Below are positions 1 to 6,970 of a stretch of 20,192 bases of DNA, piece by piece (the first letter of the stretch is position 1; each line of letters opens with the position of its first letter). The notes under the pieces are model-generated. The model saw only the letters and a list, made by a program, of their open reading frames with translations. It did not search any database and was not told the DNA's origin. The stretch is from positions 1 to 20,192 of the forward strand of contig CAJWAY010000011.1 of the NCBI GenBank assembly GCA_913020685.1, in the 5' to 3' direction. The position numbers were made by a program, and so were the translations under genes. The DNA is from an uncultured Flavobacteriaceae bacterium (GTDB lineage Bacteria; Bacteroidota; Bacteroidia; Flavobacteriales; Flavobacteriaceae).

Positions 1-471
1 CATTGGGTTAAAATAACTTTCAACGGCTGATAAAAGAGGATTAGCCTCATTAAAAATTCTTGGTATTCTATCTGTATCTATATTGTTGTAAAACCCCCCA
101 GCTTTTATTGCAAGGTAAATTGATCTCTCCTCATTGAGCTGAAGTTTATAATTATAATCAACATTGAGGTATGTCTTGTTTTCTATAAAAACTCGATCAT
201 TTAACGCAGAAATACCTAGGTGTACATTTTTTTTTGCGGGAAGGTGATACAAAAAATAATTAGTTCGAGGAGCATCATCAATACCTATCCATTGTAGTCT
301 TGAATTTAAGATTAGGGAAGGCCCCTCAAGACCAGTAAAAGCGGGATTAAATACACTTAGGTTTGCCTTTGAAAAAATAATACTAGATTGTTGTGAAACA
401 ATTGAGTATGGCAATAATAAAAATATAAGTCTTAAAAAAAATCGGTTGATTACGATGTCTAAAAAATTTAT
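1..471 (-). CDS. PorP/SprF family outer-membrane protein, N-terminal part, runs off the left edge; start codon unclear
   Basis: The minus-strand reading from about 471 down to 1 gives a hydrophobic leader (RLIFLLLPYSIVSQQ) followed by VFNPAFTGLEGPSLILNSRLQW, IGIDDAPRTNYFLYHLPAKK and LGISALNDRVF. This is the typical N-terminal pattern of PorP/SprF proteins (NPA-x-x-G, then QW-x-G-x-D-x-APRT, then lGlsalnD). The family comprises outer-membrane proteins linked to type IX secretion and gliding, often partners of PorE- or SprE-like proteins. The C-terminal beta-barrel lies outside the window. The frame is open back to the TGA at 474-472 but holds no ATG or GTG. The only standard-type start is TTG at 414, which would cut the signal peptide. 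Removing one base of the A run at 434-441 would join the frame to a TTG further upstream (MNKFF...), so a homopolymer error or recent frameshift is possible. Family call is strong; the start is unresolved. Confidence 0.8.
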   Translation of the reverse strand, partial: MNFLDIVINRFFLRLIFLLLPYSIVSQQSSIIFSKANLSVFNPAFTGLEGPSLILNSRLQWIGIDDAPRTNYFLYHLPAKKNVHLGISALNDRVFIENKTYLNVDYNYKLQLNEERSIYLAIKAGGFYNNIDTDRIPRIFNEANPLLSAVESYFNPM

Positions 472-505
472 TCAAATTTATGTAAGAAGAGAGAAATAGT
501 AGTAT

Positions 506-655
506 TTATAAATTTATTTTAGTTTTTTTCTTCTTTTTTTTTAAGAAATCTTCTTTCAAAATATTAAATTCTTCAATTGAATATGTCTTATTATTAACCG
601 TTATTTTTTTAATTCCACTTGGAATATCATCGTAAAACAAATGTTCCAATCCCAT
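506..655 (-). CDS. Possible small ORF, 49 aa, with a lysine-rich tail
   Basis: An ATG at 655-653 opens a 49-codon frame ending in TAA at 508-506. The product starts MGLEHLFYDDIPSGIKKITV and ends with six consecutive lysines followed by TKINL. It lies about 35 bp upstream of the PorP/SprF reading frame on the same strand. No signal peptide or known domain is visible. The composition (alternating hydrophobic and acidic residues, then a basic tail) could be that of a real small protein, but in DNA this AT-rich an ORF of this length can arise by chance. No Shine-Dalgarno sequence is visible, which is normal for Bacteroidota. It could instead be the 3' remnant of a longer gene. Function unknown. 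Confidence 0.3.
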   Translation of the reverse strand: MGLEHLFYDDIPSGIKKITVNNKTYSIEEFNILKEDFLKKKKKKTKINL

Positions 656-1014
656 AACCGAACTTATTTATCCTAAAATACTAATAATTAGTGTTTTAAA
701 AAATATAATTAAATAATTAATCAGGCAAATTTTAAAATTTGCCTGATATAATTAATCCAATGCATAAACGATCATATTTTAGGTTTTTAAAAAAATACTT
801 GATTTTAAAATTTTTAATGATAAGATCTTAAGTGTATAATATCCTTGAGCTTCAAAACAAAATGTAAAGAGCAACTTTGATTGCCACCAAGTAATTTTCC
901 TTAAAATTGGCAAAAAGTTTACACTCACATTTATTATTAGATCAAGAGATTAATTTGATTTGAATAACCTAATTTTTTAAATTGAAATTATTTGTGTTTT
1001 AATCCAAAAAATTA
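656..1014. other. AT-rich divergent intergenic region
   Basis: These 359 bases separate minus-strand genes on the left from the plus-strand operon beginning at 1015. No convincing ORF is present on either strand. The region holds a 28-bp perfect palindrome (720-747, listed separately). It also holds a weaker nested inverted repeat: TTGCC at 881-885 pairs with GGCAA at 909-913, and AATTTT at 893-898 pairs with AAAATT at 903-908. That repeat sits about 100 bp before the first operon gene and could lie in its leader. Promoters are expected here by position, but I could not identify a clean Bacteroidota -33/-7 pair. Confidence 0.6.
720..747. promoter_or_regulatory. 28-bp perfect palindrome, candidate operator or hairpin
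   Basis: The half-site ATCAGGCAAATTTT (720-733) is followed directly by its exact reverse complement (734-747), with no spacer. It lies between divergently transcribed genes, about 65 bp from the small minus-strand ORF and about 270 bp from the operon start at 1015. There is no clear U-tract on the plus-strand side, which argues against a simple terminator. The symmetry would suit a dimeric DNA-binding regulator. The function is inferred from symmetry and position only. Confidence 0.45.
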
Positions 1015-2256
1015 ATGATGAATCAAGTTCAAAAATTATTGTTGTTAACAGGGGTATTTACCATCAATCTTTCCTTTACTCAGGGCTATAAGGTTGAGAC
1101 TGATAAAGGGGTTAAATATATTAGCGATCCTATGGTTTGTAATGGACGCCATTGGACTGAAGCCAATGGGAAGCAAATGATGAATGAATTTTCTCAACTA
1201 TGGACTGATGCCAAAAGTTGGAAAAAAAGAGCAAATGCAATCAAAGATAAAATACAAAATGGAATGCAATGGGATAAAATCTCCCAATACGATGGCCAAA
1301 TTAATGTCATCAAACATTCCAAAAAAATAATGGATGGATATTCAGTAGAAAATATCGCTTTGGAGAGTTTTCCAGGATTCTTTGTTACTGGAAACCTCTA
1401 CCGCCCACTCAAAAAACAAAAAATGTATCCTGCCATACTAAGTCCTCATGGGCATCTTAAAGACAAACGCTTTACAGACTATGTCCAACTGCGAAGTGCC
1501 TATTTGGCTAGTAAGGGAGCTATTGTATTTGCCTATGACATGGTAGGTTACGGAGAAAGCAATCAAGTCAGACACAAAATGCCAATCAGCTTATTAATAC
1601 AAACATGGAACAGTAAAAGGGTGCTGGACCATTTATTAAGCCTTTCTGAAGTTGATCCACAAAGAATAGGTATGACCGGTGGCTCCGGAGGAGGTACCCA
1701 AACATTTATCCTTACTGCACTGGATCAGAGGATTAAAGTCTCTGTACCAGTGGTTCAAGTTTCTGCTCATTTCTTTGGAGGTTGTGTTTGTGAAAGCGGA
1801 ATGCCTATTCACAAGACTGATAATTTTCAAACAAATAATGTAGAGATAGCTGCCCTTGCTGCTCCAAGACCTATGCTACTGATCTCAAATGGTGATGATT
1901 GGACTAGAAATACTCCTGAAGTAGAATTCCCTTACATTCAAAAAGTTTATGGTGCCTTAGGTAAATCCGATCATGTCGAAAATATACATTTGGCTGAAGA
2001 AAAGCACGACTATGGTTATTCCAAAAGATTAGCCGCCTATCATTTTTTCTCAAAACACCTTAAGTTAGAAAACAATCAATCCTCCAAGAAAGATTCCATT
2101 GATGAGAGTTTTATAAAAATACTCCCCTTCGAGAAACTCAAAGTATTTAACCTTGAAAATCCTCGACCTCTGACTGAGCTAAAAAATGAATTTGAAGTCC
2201 TACAATTCCTCGAATTTCCAACTGACAAAGCACCTTATTTATTTTACAAAAAATAG
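1015..2256 (+). CDS. Exported alpha/beta hydrolase, acetyl-xylan-esterase/dienelactone-hydrolase-like
   Basis: This is a 413-residue alpha/beta-hydrolase of the acetyl xylan esterase/dienelactone hydrolase type. A short hydrophobic N-terminus (LLLLTGVFTINLSFTQG) looks like a Sec signal peptide. The core begins near residue 120: GNLYRP, then PAILSPHGH (oxyanion region), then the nucleophile elbow GMTGGSGGGTQ with Ser224 as predicted nucleophile. MLLISNGDDW carries the probable acid at Asp294 or Asp295. EEKHDYGYSKR carries the predicted catalytic His331. Such proteins usually remove acetyl or other acyl groups from polysaccharides or hydrolyse related esters; the actual substrate cannot be read here. 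Two ATGs lie in tandem at 1015 and 1018; the first is used. It is the first gene of the plus-strand operon, 29 bp before the haem-c lipoprotein gene. Family sure, specificity unknown. Confidence 0.85.
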   Translation: MMNQVQKLLLLTGVFTINLSFTQGYKVETDKGVKYISDPMVCNGRHWTEANGKQMMNEFSQLWTDAKSWKKRANAIKDKIQNGMQWDKISQYDGQINVIKHSKKIMDGYSVENIALESFPGFFVTGNLYRPLKKQKMYPAILSPHGHLKDKRFTDYVQLRSAYLASKGAIVFAYDMVGYGESNQVRHKMPISLLIQTWNSKRVLDHLLSLSEVDPQRIGMTGGSGGGTQTFILTALDQRIKVSVPVVQVSAHFFGGCVCESGMPIHKTDNFQTNNVEIAALAAPRPMLLISNGDDWTRNTPEVEFPYIQKVYGALGKSDHVENIHLAEEKHDYGYSKRLAAYHFFSKHLKLENNQSSKKDSIDESFIKILPFEKLKVFNLENPRPLTELKNEFEVLQFLEFPTDKAPYLFYKK

Positions 2257-2285
2257 TTAACTTTGATATTTCAAAAACCTGTTTG

Positions 2286-5200
2286 ATGAATAAGATTTTG
2301 GCTGTTGTTTTGGCTGGCTTTTTGATTTCCTGTTCACTTGAAGTTCCCAATGAAATCCTACTAGAGTATAGTTCTGTCCCTGAAGTAGTCGACTTCAATT
2401 TCCATGTCAAACCAATACTCTCTGACCGATGTTATCAATGCCATGGGCCCGACGAGAAAACTCGAAAAGCAGGACTGAGGCTGGATGTAGAATCCATTGC
2501 CTTTTCTAAGCTTAAAAGTGGTAAGACAGCTTTCAGTCCAGGTAGTTTATTTAAAAGTGAAAGTGCCCACAGAATCATTCATGACGATCCCGACGTGGTC
2601 ATGCCACCCCCAGAAGCTAATTTAAATTTGACTAACAGAGAAAAAGCGACCATTTTTAAATGGATAGAACAAGGAGCCGAATGGAAAGAACATTGGGCAT
2701 TTTTACCTCCAAAAAAACTAAAATCCAAAACTGATAATAACCCCTTTCAAAATCCTATTGACCGATTCATCAAAAAGAGATTGGAACAAGAAGGGCTTGA
2801 TTTTTCCCCAAAAGCATCAAAAGCCATTTTAGCCAGAAGGCTATATTTTGATTTAACGGGGCTTCCCCCTTCAATAGATGAGCTAGACGCATTTATCAAT
2901 GATAAAAGCGATCATTCCTACGAAAATCTGGTAGATCAACTTATGAATACCGACGCATACGCAGAGCGCCTGGCCCTTGACTGGCTTGACCTGTCTCGAT
3001 ACGCAGATTCCCACGGTTTACATGCTGACGGTCTTCGTACAATGTGGCCTTGGAGAGATTGGGTTCTTAAAGCCTTCAAAGAAAACATGCCCTATGACCA
3101 ATTTGTAACATGGCAACTGGCTGGGGACCTTCTGCCTGATGCGACTCAAGAGCAAAAACTTGCCACTGCATTTAACAGAAACAGCCCCATGACCGCTGAG
3201 GGAGGAGTAATCGACGAAGAATGGCGTTTACACTATGTTTTTGACCGTACCGAAACACTCTCCACTGCATTTTTGGGACTTACTGTAGCTTGCGCAAAAT
3301 GCCATGACCATAAATTTGATCCCATTTCTCAAAAAGATTATTTCCAGCTTACAGCTTTTTTTAACAACATTAAAGAACTCGGAATGACTGGAGATGATGG
3401 AGACTTTGGACCCCTATTACCCCTTTCAGATCAAGAAACCCAAGCCAAATTAAACCAACTCAACGAAAGATTTAGCATTATAAAAAATGAAATATCAATC
3501 ACCAGTGAAAAATTAAAAGAAGTATATCAATACTCTGAAGAACTGGTGGCTAATACAAAATCCAAACCTGAGTTGATCTTTCATGGTGCTTTCGAAAAAA
3601 TGGCTAAGATCAAAAAAAACAGACATAGCGTAGACGGCAATAAAGATTTTTATGGCGGAGTTCATCAAATGCCCATGGTCGTACCCGGTATTAAAGGCAA
3701 TGCCTTTCAATTCAGTAAAGACTATGATCACCTACATGTCACCGATAAAATTATTCCCAGCCAAGAATGGACTGATCCCTTCTCCATCTCCATTTGGTTA
3801 AATACCAATAAAAGAAAAAAGGGATTCTCTCAAACACTTATGGCCAATAGTGGAGAGAAAAATACCCTTTGGCGTGGATGGGAATTTTATTTAGACGATC
3901 AAAATAGAGTCAACCTTCGCCTTATTAATGTAGCACCCTCTAACCTCATTCATGTAAGATCGATGGACTCTTTAAGGGTGAATTCCTGGCATCACCTTAC
4001 CCTTACTATGGACGGTAGTGGAAAGACAGAAGGGGTTAATTTTTATCAAAATGGTAAAAAAATTCAAACCGAGGGTGTAATCGATAACCTCTACAAAACC
4101 ATCAAGCCGACCGGAGCTGACAATGAAAAAGGTTTTGTGGAAAAGAAAAGGAATATTATCATTGGAAAATCCTATTCTAGCTTTTCTGGAGACTACGGAT
4201 TATTCAGCGGCAAGCTCGACGAATTTAAATTCTTCAATGGAGCACTCACCCCCTTTGAAGTTCAATCTATCCACTCTGAAGACTTGGAAGGAAAAGAAAG
4301 AATTAAATGGCCGGTAATTCAAAAACACCTCGTTGAAAAGGATTCCAAAATCCTCGAGCTGAAAAAACAACTCAAAGAAAACCGCGAGGAATATTTAAGA
4401 ACCTATGCCCCAATAACCGAAATCATGGTCATGCGTGAAATGGAAGAACCTCGCCCTACCTATCTTTACAATCGGGGAAATTACAATGAGCCCCTATATA
4501 CAGTTGAGGCAAAAGTACCAGGAGTACTTCCTGCAATGGATAAACATCTACCCAAAAATCGATTGGGCCTAAGCCAATGGCTTTTTGATAAGAAAAATCC
4601 ACTAACCGCAAGAGTCGCAGTAAATAGATATTGGCAAATGATCTTCGGAAAAGGACTAGTAGCAACACCCAACGACTTTGGAGTTCAGGGACAATTACCC
4701 TCGCATCCAGAGCTCCTTGACTGGCTGGCGGTAAGTTTTAGTGAAGACTGGGATTTAAATGCGCTGATAAAAAAAATGGTACTTTCTGATACCTATCAGC
4801 AACAATCGCTAAGCAATCCATCTCTAGATCAAAAAGACCCCAACAACCTCCTATTTGGTAGGGCAAATTCCTCCCGACTCCCAGCAGAGATCATCAGGGA
4901 TAATGCACTCAAAGTCAGTGGCCTTCTAAACACAAAAGTGGGAGGGGAAAGTGTTAGACCCTATCAGCCCAAGGGGCTTTGGAAAGAGAAAAACAACTTC
5001 TCCGCCTTTCTTTTGGAATATAAAGAATCTCAAGGTGAAGATCTTTACAGAAGAGGCCTATACACCTTTATACGAAGAACTTCACCACCTCCAAATATGC
5101 TTACTTTTGATGCTACTTCCAGAGAGGTTTGTACTGTAAAAAGAGAGGTGACTTCAACCCCACTTCAAGCGCTTGTTCTACTCAACGACCCCCAGTTTTT

Positions 5201-5501
5201 TGAAGCCTCTAGAATTTTTGCTGAACGTATCATCAAAAGCAAAGACACCTTAGAGGACCAAATCAGTCATGGATTCCGCTTGGCCACTGCGCGCCATCCC
5301 AAAGCAGAAGAATTGGAAATCTTGATCGATCTTTACAAGAGTCAATACCAATATTTTAGACAAAATAGAGATAAAGCCTATCAAGTCCTTAGTGTAGGCG
5401 AAAAAGCTAGAGACATGAACCTCTTCAGTGTAAAAACTGCTGCCATGACTATGGTTGCTAATACACTGCTCAACCACAACGAAACCTATACCAAACGATA
5501 A
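2286..5501 (+). CDS. Haem-c lipoprotein with DUF1549, LamG and DUF1553 domains (Planctomycete PSCyt/PSD1 type)
   Basis: This 1071-residue protein has a lipoprotein signal with lipobox LISC (Cys16). The planctomycete cytochrome C domain (PSCyt1) follows: CYQCH at residues 49-53, a likely Met ligand in DVVMPPPEA, ending in WIEQGAEWKEHWAFLPP. PSCyt2/DUF1549 runs from about 155 to 365 (RRLYFDLTGLPPS, WLDLSRYADSHG) with a second haem motif, CAKCH, at 336-340. A short coiled stretch leads to a LamG/concanavalin-like domain at about 430-655 (FSISIWLNT, WHHLTLTMDGSG, GKLDEFKFFNGAL). PSD1/DUF1553 covers about 745-1050 (NPLTARVAVNRYWQMIFGKG, SHPELLDWLA, STPLQALVLLNDP). The biochemistry of this family is unknown; two covalent haems imply electron transfer, and LamG suggests binding of a glycan or protein. 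An upstream in-frame TTG at 2283 is possible, but ATG 2286 suits the signal peptide. The DUF1501 partner follows after 1 bp. Confidence 0.93.
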   Translation: MNKILAVVLAGFLISCSLEVPNEILLEYSSVPEVVDFNFHVKPILSDRCYQCHGPDEKTRKAGLRLDVESIAFSKLKSGKTAFSPGSLFKSESAHRIIHDDPDVVMPPPEANLNLTNREKATIFKWIEQGAEWKEHWAFLPPKKLKSKTDNNPFQNPIDRFIKKRLEQEGLDFSPKASKAILARRLYFDLTGLPPSIDELDAFINDKSDHSYENLVDQLMNTDAYAERLALDWLDLSRYADSHGLHADGLRTMWPWRDWVLKAFKENMPYDQFVTWQLAGDLLPDATQEQKLATAFNRNSPMTAEGGVIDEEWRLHYVFDRTETLSTAFLGLTVACAKCHDHKFDPISQKDYFQLTAFFNNIKELGMTGDDGDFGPLLPLSDQETQAKLNQLNERFSIIKNEISITSEKLKEVYQYSEELVANTKSKPELIFHGAFEKMAKIKKNRHSVDGNKDFYGGVHQMPMVVPGIKGNAFQFSKDYDHLHVTDKIIPSQEWTDPFSISIWLNTNKRKKGFSQTLMANSGEKNTLWRGWEFYLDDQNRVNLRLINVAPSNLIHVRSMDSLRVNSWHHLTLTMDGSGKTEGVNFYQNGKKIQTEGVIDNLYKTIKPTGADNEKGFVEKKRNIIIGKSYSSFSGDYGLFSGKLDEFKFFNGALTPFEVQSIHSEDLEGKERIKWPVIQKHLVEKDSKILELKKQLKENREEYLRTYAPITEIMVMREMEEPRPTYLYNRGNYNEPLYTVEAKVPGVLPAMDKHLPKNRLGLSQWLFDKKNPLTARVAVNRYWQMIFGKGLVATPNDFGVQGQLPSHPELLDWLAVSFSEDWDLNALIKKMVLSDTYQQQSLSNPSLDQKDPNNLLFGRANSSRLPAEIIRDNALKVSGLLNTKVGGESVRPYQPKGLWKEKNNFSAFLLEYKESQGEDLYRRGLYTFIRRTSPPPNMLTFDATSREVCTVKREVTSTPLQALVLLNDPQFFEASRIFAERIIKSKDTLEDQISHGFRLATARHPKAEELEILIDLYKSQYQYFRQNRDKAYQVLSVGEKARDMNLFSVKTAAMTMVANTLLNHNETYTKR

Positions 5502-5502
5502 T

Positions 5503-6966
5503 ATGCACTGCAACGACCATAATAACGAAAATAAGAATTACTCCCGAAGGGATTTTCTCACCAAAACCTCCCTTGGACTAGGAGCCCTCTCCTTAGGATC
5601 ACTTATTAGTCCAGTCAATTCATATGGTCAAAGCAACTTCCTAAACCTTTTAGAAAGTGAAAAAATGAAACTTCCCCATTTCATTCCCAAAGCTAAAAGG
5701 GTCATTTACCTCTTTCAAAGTGGTGCACCATCACAATTAGATCTCTTCGACTACAAACCTAAACTCAATCAAATGTTTGGTAAGGAAGTTCCTCAAAGCA
5801 TTATAGGTGAACAAAGGCTTACTGGGATGAGTTCGGGTCAAAATTCCTTCCCAATGGCCGGAACTCTATTTAATTTTAACCAGTATGGAGATAGTGGTGC
5901 TTGGATGAGTGATCTAATGCCATATACAGCCAAGATAGTAGATGAACTTTGCTTTATAAAATCTATGTATACCAATGCCATCAACCATGATCCTGCCATT
6001 ACAATGATCCAAACCGGATCGGAACTGCCAGGCAGACCTTCTATTGGTTCCTGGCTAAGCTACGGTTTGGGAACTGATAACAAAAATCTCCCCGAGTTCG
6101 TCGTTTTGGTAACCAAAGGCAAAAACGGACAACCTCTTTACTCCCGTCTTTGGGGCAACGGCTTTCTCCCCTCTCAACACCAAGGAGTTCAATTTCGCTC
6201 TGGAAAAGACGCTGTGCTCTATCTCGAAAACCCCCCCGGTGTGACAAGTGGAATTAGAGAAGAACAGCTAAAATCACTTAAAAAATTGCAAAGCATACAG
6301 CACGCAGATATTGGCGATCCAGAAATTTTAACGAAAATTTCGAACTATGAAATGGCCTATCGTATGCAAACATCTGTCCCCGAAGTGATGGAGGTATCAG
6401 ATGAACCCGAGTACATTTTTGATCTATATGGTGAGGATAGTAAAAACCCTGGCACCTTTGCCGCAAATTGCCTTCTTGCCAGAAAATTGGCTGAAAAAGA
6501 TGTCAAATTCATCCAACTCTACCACCGCGGTTGGGATCAACACGGCAACCTGCCGAGGGATATCAAAAAACAAGCCAAAGAAACGGATCAGGCTACTGCT
6601 GCTCTAATTCAAGACCTTAAACAAAGGGGGCTTTTGGAGGACACCTTAGTAATTTGGGGAGGAGAGTTTGGCCGTACCAACTATTCTCAAGGAATGCTCA
6701 GACCAGACAACTATGGTAGAGATCACCACCCCCGTTGCTTTACCATCTTTATGGCAGGTGCAGGGGTCAAAAAAGGAATCACAATTGGAGCCACCGATGA
6801 TTTTGGTTATAATATTACAGAAAGACCAGTTCATATTCACGATTTTCAGGCAACACTTATGCACCTTTTGGGGATTGACCACGAAAAATTAACCTTTAAA
6901 TTCCAAGGCAGGCGCTACCGATTGACAGACGTGCACGGCGATGTCGTTGACGAAGTTTTAGCCTAA
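5503..6966 (+). CDS. DUF1501 family protein, Tat-exported, partner of DUF1549/DUF1553
   Basis: This 487-residue protein carries a Tat signal (SRRDFLT at residues 14-20, then a weakly hydrophobic Leu/Gly-rich stretch ending near SYGQ). The body has DUF1501 hallmarks: FQSGAPSQLDLFDYKP near the N-terminus, the central YHRGWDQHGNLPRDI, WGGEFGRTNYSQG and GRDHHPRCFTIFMAGAG. DUF1501 belongs to the alkaline-phosphatase/sulfatase fold clan, and the Asp/His/Glu residues in these motifs are the expected metal ligands, but no reaction is established. ATG 5503 lies 1 bp after the stop of the DUF1549/DUF1553 gene, so translation is likely coupled. An in-frame upstream start at 5455 is rejected because it overlaps that gene and would put extra residues before the Tat motif. 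The Tat signal suggests it folds, perhaps with metal, before export. Confidence 0.93.
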   Translation: MHCNDHNNENKNYSRRDFLTKTSLGLGALSLGSLISPVNSYGQSNFLNLLESEKMKLPHFIPKAKRVIYLFQSGAPSQLDLFDYKPKLNQMFGKEVPQSIIGEQRLTGMSSGQNSFPMAGTLFNFNQYGDSGAWMSDLMPYTAKIVDELCFIKSMYTNAINHDPAITMIQTGSELPGRPSIGSWLSYGLGTDNKNLPEFVVLVTKGKNGQPLYSRLWGNGFLPSQHQGVQFRSGKDAVLYLENPPGVTSGIREEQLKSLKKLQSIQHADIGDPEILTKISNYEMAYRMQTSVPEVMEVSDEPEYIFDLYGEDSKNPGTFAANCLLARKLAEKDVKFIQLYHRGWDQHGNLPRDIKKQAKETDQATAALIQDLKQRGLLEDTLVIWGGEFGRTNYSQGMLRPDNYGRDHHPRCFTIFMAGAGVKKGITIGATDDFGYNITERPVHIHDFQATLMHLLGIDHEKLTFKFQGRRYRLTDVHGDVVDEVLA

Positions 6967-6970
6967 AAGT

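Noticed and set aside
5455..5502. Upstream start for DUF1501 overlapping the DUF1549/DUF1553 gene
   Set aside because: ATG 5503 gives a standard Tat signal and a 1-bp gap; the longer form would put 16 extra residues before the signal.
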